Origin: Pedobacter caeni
GTDB lineage: Bacteria > Bacteroidota > Bacteroidia > Sphingobacteriales > Sphingobacteriaceae
Length of the DNA stretch: 64,000 nt
Direction: 5' to 3'
Assembly (NCBI RefSeq): GCF_900129215.1
Contig: NZ_FQUQ01000001.1
Span: 1 to 64,000, forward strand
The translations under genes were made by a program, and so were the position numbers. The notes under the pieces are model-generated. The model worked only from the letters and a program-made list of their open reading frames with translations. It did not search any database and was not told where the DNA came from. Position 1 is the first letter of the stretch, and each line of letters opens with the position of its first letter. Shown here piece by piece: positions 45,377 through 54,750 of this stretch.

Positions 45377-45404
45377 ACCGTTTAAGAATAGAACTTAGGC
45401 AGGT

Positions 45405-45896
45405 TTAATTTCCCTCCAGCTGTTCAAATGAAATCATTCTTGCCCTTTCGTGTTCAGGAATAGGGGCGGCAGCTTTTGTATCGTAGTCGAAGGCCACGCA
45501 GACTGTTTTCCCTTTACTGCAAACCACTTCTTTTCCATGTTCGTGTTTTACCAGCAGATACTCCAGGTCAAAGCTGCTGTTTCCGATTCTCGAAGTCCTC
45601 ACATACATGCTGATTTTATCGTCGATCAGGATCGGAACGACATAGTCCAGGCTGGCCTTTGCGATGACAACACCGGTCTTCTTCCAGTCCCATTTAATAG
45701 CCACATTCCAGTACTTTGATCTGGCCACTTCCAGGTAAGTAAAGTATACTGCGTTATTCACATGGCCGAACATATCAAAATCAGCAAAACGGGTTTCAAT
45801 CTCTGTTTTATACTTAAAACTGTCTAAATGGTTGATGATGTCTGCCTTTTTGTCTTGTGTTTTTGATTTGTTGCGCCAAAATGTCTTGAGATTCAT
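45405..45896 (-). CDS. Acyl-CoA thioesterase (4HBT/hotdog family)
   Basis: 163 residues. The hotdog motif is visible as RFADFDMFGHVNNAVYFTYLE, with the catalytic Asp in this segment, followed by KASLDYVVPILIDD. The N-terminus (residues 1-25) is basic and possibly disordered. Members hydrolyse acyl-CoA thioesters; the acyl chain here is unknown. Convergent with the bestrophin gene and divergent from the Hsp20 gene. Confidence 0.88.
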   Translation of the reverse strand: MNLKTFWRNKSKTQDKKADIINHLDSFKYKTEIETRFADFDMFGHVNNAVYFTYLEVARSKYWNVAIKWDWKKTGVVIAKASLDYVVPILIDDKISMYVRTSRIGNSSFDLEYLLVKHEHGKEVVCSKGKTVCVAFDYDTKAAAPIPEHERARMISFEQLEGN

Positions 45897-45972
45897 AAAA
45901 AATACGGTTGGTATGAGTGTTGATTAGATGCTTAGTATAAAATTAAAACTTAAAAAATAGGAGAAATAAACA

Positions 45973-46407
45973 ATGACACTAGTAAAATTTAACAACAGAA
46001 CCAGAAACACTGCTCCATACTTTAACAACGTATTTGACTCTTTGTTTAGTGAGGCATTAAATAAAAATTTAACTGTAAACAAAATTCCGGGAGTAAACAT
46101 TCTGGAAACTGAAGCAGAATATAAAATTGAATTGGCTGCCCCTGGTTTAACAAAAGAAGATTTTCAGATCAACTTAAAGAAAGATACACTTTCTGTATGG
46201 GCTGAGAAAAAAACAAGCGAAACTGATGAGAAAAAAGATTATAGCCGTAAAGAGTTTGATTATTTCTCCTTCGCCAGATCATTCGTATTGCCTGAAAGTG
46301 TAGATGCAGAAAAAATTGCTGCTGAATACATCAACGGGATTTTAAACATCACGATTGGTAAAAAAGATGAATCTAAATCTGCTACTAAAGAGATTAAAGT
46401 TTCTTAA
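45973..46407 (+). CDS. Small heat shock protein, Hsp20/alpha-crystallin family
   Basis: 144 residues. The alpha-crystallin domain runs from about residue 40 (NILETEAEYKIELAAPGLTKEDFQINL) to 130, with the family motif in AEYINGILNITIGK, quoted in part as YINGILNITI. It is an ATP-independent chaperone that holds unfolding proteins. A purine-rich ribosome site (AGGAGA) sits about ten bases before the start, unusual for Bacteroidota and consistent with strong expression. Confidence 0.93.
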   Translation: MTLVKFNNRTRNTAPYFNNVFDSLFSEALNKNLTVNKIPGVNILETEAEYKIELAAPGLTKEDFQINLKKDTLSVWAEKKTSETDEKKDYSRKEFDYFSFARSFVLPESVDAEKIAAEYINGILNITIGKKDESKSATKEIKVS

Positions 46408-46453
46408 TACAAGAAAATACAAAGTTTTCATAATTGGTTTGGTTTAAGGTTGT

Positions 46454-46487
46454 AAGGGCATATCGGGAGATATGTCCTTATTTTTTT
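46454..46487 (+). terminator. Terminator after hsp20
   Basis: 11-bp stem AAGGGCATATC with GATATGTCCTT (one G-U pair), tetraloop GGGA, T-run 46481-46487. Confidence 0.9.
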
Positions 46488-46537
46488 GCTTTAGAACAGA
46501 ATGTTAAGATTTTTGTTATCCTATAAATCCCTGATCA

Positions 46538-47119
46538 ATGAAAGCCATCGGAAAATTTATACTGCTGGAGCCGGAGGAATTTGATTCCTGGCTGAAGCTC
46601 CAAAGAAAGACAAGCAGAGCGATAAAACTCGTTCAATTACACCACACTTATATTCCTGCTTACAGTCATTTCAAAGGCGACAATCATTTTGCCTTATGTG
46701 AAGCTATGGAGCGCGCTCATCTTGAGCGTGGTTTTGCAGAAATCGCACAGAATTTTACCACCTTCCCCGATGGGAAGATCATGGTCTGCAGGAGTATGGA
46801 TACCATCCCGGCAGGGGTAAAAGGAGCGAACACGAATGGAATATGCATAGAGAACGTGGGGAACTTCGATAGAGGAAAGGATGTGATGACTGAAGCGCAG
46901 CGCTCTGTGATCTTAATGATGACGAAAAGTTTGCTCGCTCATTTCGGCCTTGTGGCCAGCGATCAGAGTGTAATTTATCACCATTGGTATGACCTGAATG
47001 CCGGTAAACGGATCAAAGTGGAAGGTACTGGGGTCACTAAAAGCTGTCCCGGGACGAACTTCTTTGGAGGGAATACGGTAGCTGATTTTAATGCGCATTT
47101 GTTGCCTTTGCTAACCTGA
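46538..47119 (+). CDS. N-acetylmuramoyl-L-alanine amidase (Amidase_2 type)
   Basis: 193 residues without a signal peptide. The zinc ligands of amidase_2/PGRP-type enzymes are visible: a His in VQLHHTYIP, the second in VIYHHWYDL and the Cys in SCPGTNFFGG, with IENVGNF between them. It would cut the amide bond between MurNAc and the stem peptide. The lack of a signal peptide suggests cytoplasmic recycling or release by lysis, or a prophage-derived enzyme. Confidence 0.82.
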   Translation: MKAIGKFILLEPEEFDSWLKLQRKTSRAIKLVQLHHTYIPAYSHFKGDNHFALCEAMERAHLERGFAEIAQNFTTFPDGKIMVCRSMDTIPAGVKGANTNGICIENVGNFDRGKDVMTEAQRSVILMMTKSLLAHFGLVASDQSVIYHHWYDLNAGKRIKVEGTGVTKSCPGTNFFGGNTVADFNAHLLPLLT

Positions 47120-47270
47120 AAACCATCCATATCATCAACTCATTATTAAGTCGGCAATACCAATTTGCAAAGAGTTGGACCTTGCTTTTAATCACTGAGT
47201 TATATGTGCATATTTGTTGTACTGTAAATTGAGCAGCAAAATTCTAAATCATTATTACGAACAACAAAAT

Positions 47271-48044
47271 ATGAAACACGGACTTCTAATTGACATGGAT
47301 GGTGTCATTTACAGCGGCGAAACTTTAATAGAGGGCGCGGATAAGTTTATTGCCAATCTGCTTAAAAACGATATACCCTTTACTTTTATGACCAATAATA
47401 GTCAACGGACCCGATTGGATGTGGTACGTAAGCTAAAACTTCTTGGTATTGAAGTGACTGAAAAACATGTTTATACCAGTGCGATGGCAACGGGTAAATT
47501 CCTGGGCGACCAGGGCGAAAACGGAACTGCTTATGTGTTAGGAGAGGGTGGACTGATTACCAGTTTACATGAAAATGGCATCAACCTCGTGAATACCGAT
47601 CCGGAGTTTGTGGTATTGGGCGAAGGCCGGAATTTTACTTTGGAAATGGTGCAACGCGCTGTCGATATGATCCTTGCAGGAGCTAAATTCATCACGACCA
47701 ATCAGGATCCATCTCCTAAAAAACCAGGATGGAATAATCTGGGTATTGCTGCCACTACTGCAATGATCGAAGAGGCAACAGGAAGGAAGGCTTTTGTAAT
47801 CGGCAAGCCAAGCCCGGTCATGATGCGTTCGGCCAGAAAATATTTAGGATTGGAAACCGCAGAGACGACTGTAATTGGCGATACGATGGAAACGGATATA
47901 CAGGGAGGGGTGCAAATGGGTTACAAAACCATATTGGTTCTATCCGGAATCGCAAAAAAAGAAAGTTTAAGTGAGTATGCCTTTAAACCGGATTTGATAG
48001 TTGGCTCGGTAGATCAGCTTGAATTCCCACTGAAATGGTGGTAA
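47271..48044 (+). CDS. HAD-IIA family phosphatase (NagD-like)
   Basis: 257 residues from ATG 47271; a TTG at 47214 upstream would add 19 residues outside the fold. The catalytic DxD is in LLIDMDGVIYSG, motif II in MTNNSQRTR, motif III Lys in VIGKPSP and motif IV in VIGDTMETDI. NagD-like HADs dephosphorylate small phosphate esters, for example nucleotides or sugar phosphates. It ends 24 bp before the terminator of the convergent speA gene. Confidence 0.92.
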   Translation: MKHGLLIDMDGVIYSGETLIEGADKFIANLLKNDIPFTFMTNNSQRTRLDVVRKLKLLGIEVTEKHVYTSAMATGKFLGDQGENGTAYVLGEGGLITSLHENGINLVNTDPEFVVLGEGRNFTLEMVQRAVDMILAGAKFITTNQDPSPKKPGWNNLGIAATTAMIEEATGRKAFVIGKPSPVMMRSARKYLGLETAETTVIGDTMETDIQGGVQMGYKTILVLSGIAKKESLSEYAFKPDLIVGSVDQLEFPLKWW

Positions 48045-48067
48045 GAAGACATTTAGTTAATTAAAAA

Positions 48068-48099
48068 AAGAGGCTATCCCTTTGCGGAGATAGCCTCTT
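48068..48099 (-). terminator. Terminator of the arginine decarboxylase gene
   Basis: 11-bp stem AAGAGGCTATC with GATAGCCTCTT; on the minus strand it is followed by seven Ts (A-run at 48063-48069 on the plus strand). Confidence 0.9.
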
Positions 48100-48121
48100 G
48101 AAATTATGCTTTGATCCAGGT

Positions 48122-49513
48122 TTAAGCGTAACCTAGAATTTTTAATACCTGTTTACTGTTTTGCTCTTCTCCGAAGACCTCAAAGTTGAAGGTTTCATCT
48201 CTGTTTCTGCGAATGATCACATGTTTAGGACTTGGCAACAAGCAGTGATGAATTCCACCATAACCACTCAGTACTTCCTGGTAAGCTCCGGTATTGAAGA
48301 AACCAAGGTATTGCACTTTACGTGTTTTAGGCATAAATACACTGTTCATGTGTGCTTCCTGATTGTAGTAATCCTGGCCATCACAAGTGATTCCGCCTAA
48401 GTTTACCCGCTCATATTCTGCATCCCAGTTGTTGATCGGCAATAAGATGTATTTTTGGTTTAAAGCCCATACATCAGGCAGGTTGGTGATGAATGAACCA
48501 TCCAGCATCAGCCACTTTTCCCTGTCGTTCTGTTGTTTACGACCCAGTACCTTGTACAGGATACCAGATGCTTCTGCAACGGTGTATTTTCCGAATTCAG
48601 TAATGATATCCGGTTCTACCACATCGTGCTCTGCACAGATCTCTTTAATCCTTTTTACGATTTCATTCACCATGTATTCGTAATCGAAATCAAATACAAG
48701 AGAATCTTTAAATGGCATACCACCACCGATATCTAAAGTATCCAGCTCAGGATTGATCTTTTTAAACTTGCAATACAAGGTCACGTATTTTTCCAGCTCA
48801 TTCCAGTAGTATGGAGAGTCTGTGATTCCGGAGTTGATAAAGAAGTGAAGTAATTTCACCCTGAAGTTTGGATTTGCCGAGATCTTATTGTTGTAGAAAT
48901 CGATTACATCTTCCATACGTACCCCTAATCTGGAGGTATAGAATTGTGAATCCGGTTGTTCCTCTGCCGCAATACGGATTCCAAGGTTACAAGGTGTATC
49001 CAGTTCTACTTCATCATCGAAAAGGTTAAACTCTTCTTTGTTGTCCAATACAGGGATGATGTTTTTATAACCATCATGCAACATATCGATGATATACTGT
49101 TTGTACTGGTAGGTTTTAAATCCATTACAGATCACCGTAATGTCTTTGGTAAGGGAACCTTTTTTCTCCAATGCCTCAATCATGGGCATATCGAACGCAG
49201 ATGAGGTTTCCAAATGGATGCCATTTTTCAAGGCTTCTTCAACAATGTGCCTGAAGTGCGAACTTTTAGTACAATAACAATACTTATAATCCCCACGGTA
49301 ATTGTTCTTAATGATCGCCGTTTGAAATAATAATTTGGCTTGTTGGATTTTCTTACTTATCATTGGGAGGTAAGTGAAACGTAATGGCGTACCATAGGTT
49401 TCAATCATCTCCATCAGATTGAGATCTTGAAAATATAATTCGTCGTCTATAACGCTGTAACCTTCCTGAGGAAAACCAACACTTAGATCAAGAAATTCGG
49501 AGTAACTCTGCAT
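48122..49513 (-). CDS. speA: Arginine decarboxylase, PLP fold type III
   Basis: 463 residues, shorter than E. coli SpeA and typical for the Bacteroidota form. The PLP lysine is in YCYCTKSSHFRH, the glycine loop in DIGGGMPF, TEFGKYTVAEAS is conserved and the second-subunit Cys-Asp pair is in GITCDGQDYYN. It converts arginine to agmatine, the first step of the agmatine route to putrescine and spermidine. The gene is divergent from the arginase gene, so both possible fates of arginine are encoded back to back. A -7 box lies about 65 bases upstream. Confidence 0.85.
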   Translation of the reverse strand: MQSYSEFLDLSVGFPQEGYSVIDDELYFQDLNLMEMIETYGTPLRFTYLPMISKKIQQAKLLFQTAIIKNNYRGDYKYCYCTKSSHFRHIVEEALKNGIHLETSSAFDMPMIEALEKKGSLTKDITVICNGFKTYQYKQYIIDMLHDGYKNIIPVLDNKEEFNLFDDEVELDTPCNLGIRIAAEEQPDSQFYTSRLGVRMEDVIDFYNNKISANPNFRVKLLHFFINSGITDSPYYWNELEKYVTLYCKFKKINPELDTLDIGGGMPFKDSLVFDFDYEYMVNEIVKRIKEICAEHDVVEPDIITEFGKYTVAEASGILYKVLGRKQQNDREKWLMLDGSFITNLPDVWALNQKYILLPINNWDAEYERVNLGGITCDGQDYYNQEAHMNSVFMPKTRKVQYLGFFNTGAYQEVLSGYGGIHHCLLPSPKHVIIRRNRDETFNFEVFGEEQNSKQVLKILGYA

Positions 49514-49519
49514 TTTTTA

Positions 49520-49527
49520 TATTTTTG
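49520..49527 (+). promoter_or_regulatory. Candidate -7 box for arginase-argS
   Basis: TATTTTTG fits TAnnTTTG and lies 90 bases before the arginase ATG, just upstream of the speA start. No clear -33 box. Confidence 0.35.
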
Positions 49528-49575
49528 AACAATTATTTAAAGGAGTAGCAAATTAAAATGAGTTAATTTCGGTTC

Positions 49576-49583
49576 CAAAGATA
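49576..49583 (-). promoter_or_regulatory. Candidate -7 box for speA
   Basis: CAAAGATA on the plus strand reads TATCTTTG on the minus strand, matching TAnnTTTG, with a leader of about 60 bases to the speA start. Together with the box at 49520 the two promoters overlap and face each other. Confidence 0.4.
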
Positions 49584-49616
49584 AACACTTTATAAAATAC
49601 ACTTGTATTTTTTTTT

Positions 49617-50567
49617 ATGACTAAGACTTTAAAAATTATTGAGGTAAAATCCGAGATCGGCGCCGGTACCCGCGGAGCTAGTTTAGGAGTAGACGCGATT
49701 AAGATTGCAGCACTGGATTTTGGGAGCAGATTTTTTAAGAAACACAAATCTGTTGAGGTGCCTAATGAGAACCATTTATTGCTTGAAGGTACCGGCAGCC
49801 CCTATGCACGGCGGATTTCCGGTATTTTAACCATGGTGGAGCGGGTGAGTGAAATGGTACAAACTACGCTGGACCAGAAGGAATTTCCGGTGGTTTTGGC
49901 GGGTGATCACAGTACTGCTGCGGGCACAATTGCCGGCATAAAAGCAGCCTATCCGAAGTCGAGATTAGGGGTAATCTGGATCGATGCACACTCAGATTTA
50001 CATTCCCCTTACACAACTCCCTCCGGAAATATGCACGGAATGCCCTTGGCGATGGCGCTCGACGAAGATAATTTAGAGTCGAAAGTGAACAAGCTGGATC
50101 AGGAGACAATCAACTACTGGTATCAGCTAAAAAACGTGGGAAATATCGCACCTAAGATTAATTATCGCGATCTTGTACTGATTTCTGCAAGGGATATGGA
50201 GAAGCCGGAAGAATTTTTACTGAAGAAAAACAAAGTGAAAATTTATACGACTGCTGATGTCCGGAAAAGAGGAGTAGAGCGGACAGTAATCGACACTTTA
50301 GTTTACCTTGACCATTGCGACCTGATCTATGTATCATTTGATGTAGATTCTATGGACCCTACCGCATCGCGGGGAACGGGAACACCGGTTGCACAAGGAC
50401 TAACTGAAAGAGAAGCAGGAAAGCTAATGTCCGGGCTGATCACCAACCAAAAGGTATGCTGCTTCGAAATTGTAGAAGTAAACCCTACTCTCGACAGAGA
50501 GAATCAAATGGCCGAACATGCCTTTGAGATTTTAATTAAAGCGACGAACGCTTTTAGAAACGAGTAA
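49617..50567 (+). CDS. rocF: Arginase/agmatinase family hydrolase, probably arginase
   Basis: 316 residues. The manganese-binding motifs are all present: AGDHS, WIDAHSDLH and SFDVDSMDP. The central insertion and the N-terminus are like arginases (GAGTRGASLG). It hydrolyses arginine to ornithine and urea; agmatinase or formimidoylglutamase activity is possible. It starts the operon with argS (3-bp gap) and is divergent from speA, so the locus groups arginine breakdown with arginyl-tRNA charging. Confidence 0.85.
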   Translation: MTKTLKIIEVKSEIGAGTRGASLGVDAIKIAALDFGSRFFKKHKSVEVPNENHLLLEGTGSPYARRISGILTMVERVSEMVQTTLDQKEFPVVLAGDHSTAAGTIAGIKAAYPKSRLGVIWIDAHSDLHSPYTTPSGNMHGMPLAMALDEDNLESKVNKLDQETINYWYQLKNVGNIAPKINYRDLVLISARDMEKPEEFLLKKNKVKIYTTADVRKRGVERTVIDTLVYLDHCDLIYVSFDVDSMDPTASRGTGTPVAQGLTEREAGKLMSGLITNQKVCCFEIVEVNPTLDRENQMAEHAFEILIKATNAFRNE

Positions 50568-50570
50568 ATT

Positions 50571-52352
50571 ATGAATATCGAACAACATATTACCACTGCA
50601 ACGATAGCTGCAGTAAAACATTTATACGATCAGGAGATTCCTGAAAACCAGGTTAGTTTACAAGATACCAGAGTAGAATTTGAAGGACAGATCACCATTG
50701 TGGTGTTCCCTGTAGTGCGCTTTTCTAAGAAATCACCGGAAGTAACGGCCACTGAGCTTGGAGAATACCTGGTAGAACATATTGAAGAAGTGACTGCATT
50801 TAATGTAGTGAAAGGCTTTTTAAATTTAACGGTAGCAGACAGCTATTGGTTAAGCCTGTTTAATCAGGACTTGCTAAGCCCTGAATTTGGTCTTGTACCA
50901 GCGAATGGCAAAAAAGTAATGGTTGAATATTCTTCGCCAAATACCAATAAGCCATTGCACCTTGGACACGTAAGAAACAACCTGTTGGGTTATTCTGTTG
51001 CTGAATTGCTGAAAGCAAGCGGTCATGAGGTATTTAAAGTAAACCTGGTAAACGACAGAGGGATCCATATCTGTAAATCCATGCTGGCTTGGCAGAAATG
51101 GGGAAATGGCGAAACGCCTGAAAGTTCTTTGTTAAAAGGAGATCATCTGGTAGGAAAATACTATGTCATCTTTGATAAAGAGTACAAAAAAGAAATTGAA
51201 GCTTTAAAAGCAGAAGGACAAACGGAAGAAGAAGCTAAAAAGAATGCTCCATTGATCAAAGAAGCGCAGAAAATGCTACTGGATTGGGAAAATGGGGATG
51301 AAGCGGTGATCTCGTTATGGAAAACGATGAATGGTTGGGTGTATGAGGGCTTTGCCGTGACTTACAAAACCATGGGCGTAGACTTCGATAAATATTACTA
51401 TGAGAGCAACACTTATCTTTTAGGTAAGGGTACGGTGGAAGAAGGTCTTGAAAAAGGGGTGTTCTTTAAAAAACCGGACGGTTCTGTATGGATTGACTTA
51501 ACCTCAGATGGTCTGGATCAGAAACTGGTATTGCGTGCCGATGGTACTTCGGTATACATCACTCAGGATCTGGGAACTGCTCAAATGAAACACGATGATT
51601 TCCAAATGGATGATTCGCTTTACGTGGTAGGAAATGAGCAGGATTATCACTTCAAGGTCTTGTTTCTGATCCTGGAGAAACTGGGTAAAACCTGGGCTAA
51701 AGGATTACACCATTTATCATACGGCATGGTCGATTTGCCAAGCGGTAAAATGAAGTCGAGGGAAGGTACTGTAGTAGATGCCGATGACCTGATGGCCGAA
51801 ATGGTGGAAACTGCTAAACAGAAGACCGAAGCTTTAGGAAAGGTCAACGACTTTTCTGAAGAAGAAAAAGAGAACTTATATAAGAACATAGGATTAGGTG
51901 CATTAAAATACTTCCTGTTAAAGGTAGAGCCTAAGAAACGCCTGTTGTTTGATCCTGCAGAATCTATCGATTTCCAGGGAAATACAGGTCCGTTTATCCA
52001 GTATACCCATGCACGTATCAAATCACTGTTGAGTAAAGCAGGATATGATGCTGCGAAAGGAGGAGCAGAAAACGTGGTATTAACAGCTACAGAACGTGAG
52101 ATGATCATGTTACTGGCCAAATATCCTGTAGAACTGGTGGCTGCTGCAAAGGTGTACAGCCCTGCAAGTTTAGCCAATTACCTGTATGAGGTGGCGAAGA
52201 TGTTCAATAAGTTCTATCATGAAGTTCCACCAATTGTGAAGGAAGAAGATGAGGAATTGAAACACCATCGTTTAAATATCAGTGCAGTAACTGCAAGTAT
52301 TCTTAAATCAGGAATGAGGATTTTAGGGATTACCGTTCCGGAAAGAATGTAA
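50571..52352 (+). CDS. argS: Arginyl-tRNA synthetase
   Basis: 593 residues. Class I signatures are PLHLGHVRNN (HIGH) and GKMKSREGTV (KMSKS-like), preceded by an N-terminal recognition domain (about 1-100) and followed by the alpha-helical anticodon domain (WINGP opposite; TARIKSLLSKA region). It charges tRNA-Arg. It follows arginase by 3 bp, an unusual partner that may let arginine supply and charging respond together. A terminator lies just after the stop. Confidence 0.97.
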   Translation: MNIEQHITTATIAAVKHLYDQEIPENQVSLQDTRVEFEGQITIVVFPVVRFSKKSPEVTATELGEYLVEHIEEVTAFNVVKGFLNLTVADSYWLSLFNQDLLSPEFGLVPANGKKVMVEYSSPNTNKPLHLGHVRNNLLGYSVAELLKASGHEVFKVNLVNDRGIHICKSMLAWQKWGNGETPESSLLKGDHLVGKYYVIFDKEYKKEIEALKAEGQTEEEAKKNAPLIKEAQKMLLDWENGDEAVISLWKTMNGWVYEGFAVTYKTMGVDFDKYYYESNTYLLGKGTVEEGLEKGVFFKKPDGSVWIDLTSDGLDQKLVLRADGTSVYITQDLGTAQMKHDDFQMDDSLYVVGNEQDYHFKVLFLILEKLGKTWAKGLHHLSYGMVDLPSGKMKSREGTVVDADDLMAEMVETAKQKTEALGKVNDFSEEEKENLYKNIGLGALKYFLLKVEPKKRLLFDPAESIDFQGNTGPFIQYTHARIKSLLSKAGYDAAKGGAENVVLTATEREMIMLLAKYPVELVAAAKVYSPASLANYLYEVAKMFNKFYHEVPPIVKEEDEELKHHRLNISAVTASILKSGMRILGITVPERM

Positions 52353-52375
52353 GACCTGTTTTGGTATGAAGATAT

Positions 52376-52404
52376 AAGGTGCTGTTTTTAACGGCACCTT
52401 TTTT
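52376..52404 (+). terminator. Terminator after argS
   Basis: 11-bp stem AAGGTGCTGTT with AACGGCACCTT (one G-U pair), loop TTT, then TTTT. It covers the upstream GTG of the next reading frame, which helps reject that start. Confidence 0.9.
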
Positions 52405-52411
52405 GTTTCAG

Positions 52412-52891
52412 ATGGCTATGTTTAAAATTGACCAGAGTCTGTCTGTTTATGGATTGCTTATTCATTTTGTGATAGCGATGATATTCACACTTTCATTTAT
52501 CCTGGTGATTCCTGAATATTGGGGAGCTGCCTTTGGATATTTTGCATTCTGTGTAGTATTGTTTACACAACAACGCCTGCATAGAAACAGTTTTAGGGTA
52601 GGGATGATGTTTCTAAAACTCAACCATTATGAAGCAGCTTTGGAAAGCTTTACCAGGAGCCTGGAGTATTTTGAAGAACATCCGGTTTTAGATAAGTACC
52701 GCTGGCCTTTGTTGATTTCGACTTCTTCCTTCACTTGCAAAGAGATGTGTTTGAGAAACATAACAGCCTGCCATGTCCTTTTAAAAAACAAAGAACAGGC
52801 AAGCTTTTATTATGATACCTTACTCTGCATTAATGCAGATTGGAAGCTGAAAATGCCCTGGTATGATGAGTTTTTAAATAAGTTTTACTGA
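52412..52891 (+). CDS. Small two-helix membrane protein with TPR-like tail
   Basis: 159 residues from ATG 52412 (next ATG 52418). Two membrane helices (about 12-32 and 37-55) are followed by a soluble tail with one or two TPR-like helices (MFLKLNHYEAALESFTRSLEY, here cited as NHYEAALESFTRSLEY). Function unknown. It ends 1 bp before the convergent serine hydrolase gene. Confidence 0.6.
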   Translation: MAMFKIDQSLSVYGLLIHFVIAMIFTLSFILVIPEYWGAAFGYFAFCVVLFTQQRLHRNSFRVGMMFLKLNHYEAALESFTRSLEYFEEHPVLDKYRWPLLISTSSFTCKEMCLRNITACHVLLKNKEQASFYYDTLLCINADWKLKMPWYDEFLNKFY

Positions 52892-52892
52892 G

Positions 52893-54119
52893 TTAAAATA
52901 TAGCGGCTTCAACTGCTTCCAGGATTCCATCAGTTTTGCCACGTCCTTTATATCCAAGAAACATATTTGCAATCGGGGAGTCAATAATCCCTCCGAAGTT
53001 GGCATTAATGACGATCACCGCATTTTTTTGAGGGTAATAACATACCCAGTTGGCTCCGCCCAGGGAAGCGCCAACATGATAAATCCTTTGTAAACCTTTC
53101 GGACTGGTGATTCTTTCTATTCCCAAAGCTCCTTCAAAACTGTATCCGTTAATGGGATCCCGGGCTGGTTTAAAATCAAGCATGGTCTGTAAGGATTGCC
53201 CGTTGATGATCTTCCTGTCAATAAAAAGGGCTTTAAAAAACAGAAAGCAATCATGAGTGGTAAACAACATTCCATCATGACCAATGTTGTTTTTTGCAAA
53301 ATTACGTTCCCAACCTGATGAATTCTGGAGTTTCCCATCTCCGTACAGGTCTACATAAGTATTTACTGTACCAAAGGGTGCAGGATAACCTGTTTCATCT
53401 TTGTAATAGGAATGCAGCAATCCATAAGGTTTAAAAATACGGTCTGTCAACAGGCTGGCATGACTTCCATAGACTTTGTCCAGGACCAGTGCGAGCAACA
53501 TATAATTGGTATTACAGTACTCAAATTTCTCTCCAACCTGGAACAGGGCCTTTTTATGGTAGATATATTTCAGGTAATCGGTCGTGCTGAATGTAGCATA
53601 GAAGTTATTGTAGTAATCTGTCTCATGACTGGACTCAAATAAAAAATCAGGGATACCCGAAGAGTGGTTTAAAAGGTTTAAAATTGTCGCTTCATGCGCA
53701 TTTGCAATGTTATCGCTGTACGCTGCCGGCAGGTATTGATCGATCTTATCACTTAGTTTCAGCTTTCCTTCTTCTGCCAGTTTAAGTGTTGCGACCGACA
53801 TATAGGTTTTAATCACGCTTGCGGAATGAAAAACGTTGAATAGTTTCATCGGAACTTTATCTTCTATAGAGCTGTATCCGGCTGTACCGATCCACATACC
53901 TTTTTCAGGGGTGTAAACAAGCATGGAGACGCCGGGAATTCCATCTTTTTTATATTTATTCAGGATGTTCTGAAACTTTTCTTTGTCCGGATGTTCTGCG
54001 CTATGGTTTTCAAAATCTATGCTGCCATTGAGGTCCACGGGAAGATTTCCGGCTTTTTTACAGGAAAAATTCAGGATGCTGAAGATCAGGATGAATGCGG
54101 ATAATAATTGACTTCTCAT
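52893..54119 (-). CDS. Lipoprotein serine hydrolase, beta-lactamase class C family
   Basis: 408 residues. A lipoprotein signal (LNFSC lipobox near residue 20) precedes a serine-hydrolase fold with SxxK (SASVIKTY) and YxN (YCNTNY), and a third motif near HVGASLGG. Members are DD-peptidases, esterases or beta-lactamase-like hydrolases; resistance cannot be inferred from this. It starts 3 bp after the barrel-protein gene, so both share a transcript controlled from the region after the Crp/Fnr gene. Confidence 0.85.
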   Translation of the reverse strand: MRSQLLSAFILIFSILNFSCKKAGNLPVDLNGSIDFENHSAEHPDKEKFQNILNKYKKDGIPGVSMLVYTPEKGMWIGTAGYSSIEDKVPMKLFNVFHSASVIKTYMSVATLKLAEEGKLKLSDKIDQYLPAAYSDNIANAHEATILNLLNHSSGIPDFLFESSHETDYYNNFYATFSTTDYLKYIYHKKALFQVGEKFEYCNTNYMLLALVLDKVYGSHASLLTDRIFKPYGLLHSYYKDETGYPAPFGTVNTYVDLYGDGKLQNSSGWERNFAKNNIGHDGMLFTTHDCFLFFKALFIDRKIINGQSLQTMLDFKPARDPINGYSFEGALGIERITSPKGLQRIYHVGASLGGANWVCYYPQKNAVIVINANFGGIIDSPIANMFLGYKGRGKTDGILEAVEAAIF

Positions 54120-54122
54120 TTT

Positions 54123-54731
54123 CTAGTTCTGTTTAAATGGGTAAATGTTTATTCCTATGCGTAGGGTATTTTGGAGCAGAGAGGGGAGGTATTTGCTGTA
54201 GTTTGTTTGTAACCACCATTCGTTTTTTACATAAAAGGAAAATGGGATGTTTAATTTTTTTCTGAAATCATAACCAACCTGGAGGCTATAACCCAGAAAA
54301 AGAGAAGACCTGCCCTTATCCTTACTCAATTCATATTCCCCGTTGTCATTTAAGGAGTACAGGTCATAGGCATTAAAGGTGCGGATATAGCCCAGGGGGA
54401 TCCCTGCGGCAAAATAAATTCCAATACCGGTGGTAAAGGTGTAGCTGAGGCCGGTATTGATGTTGATTCCTGTGGCAAGTTCTTTGTGTTTAAAATATCC
54501 CAGTTCACCATCAAGAGTGATTTTTGAGTGTTTTTTCAGCAGAAGCGGATAGGAGCTGGTGATGGCCAGGCCAAAGTTAAATGGCTTTTTATTGGGGTTG
54601 TCAAATGGGAGACCAATGGTATGGTTATAGAACTCAATACCAATGGGGATCTCTGCTCTTTTTTGTGCAGTGCTGTTTAAGGGGCTGAATTGGCAGAGTA
54701 TACCAAGCAATACAAATAGTTTCTTCATCAT
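54123..54731 (-). CDS. Predicted outer-membrane beta-barrel protein
   Basis: 202 residues with a clear signal peptide ending near NSTAQ. The rest alternates short amphipathic strands with aromatic girdles (GLSYTFTTGIGIYFAAGIPLGY) and ends in a strand with IYPF, like small barrels. No family name is certain. Its promoter region carries a -7 box and an FNR-type palindrome (54751-54794), so it is probably activated by the Crp/Fnr protein encoded just upstream. Two ATGs (54731, 54728) are available. Confidence 0.75.
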   Translation of the reverse strand: MMKKLFVLLGILCQFSPLNSTAQKRAEIPIGIEFYNHTIGLPFDNPNKKPFNFGLAITSSYPLLLKKHSKITLDGELGYFKHKELATGININTGLSYTFTTGIGIYFAAGIPLGYIRTFNAYDLYSLNDNGEYELSKDKGRSSLFLGYSLQVGYDFRKKLNIPFSFYVKNEWWLQTNYSKYLPSLLQNTLRIGINIYPFKQN

Positions 54732-54750
54732 GGTTTGTTTTATGTTGAAG

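Noticed and set aside
51647..52177. 176-codon open frame on the minus strand opposite argS
   Set aside because: Entirely inside argS, no family features, and high-codon-bias shadow of the argS frame.
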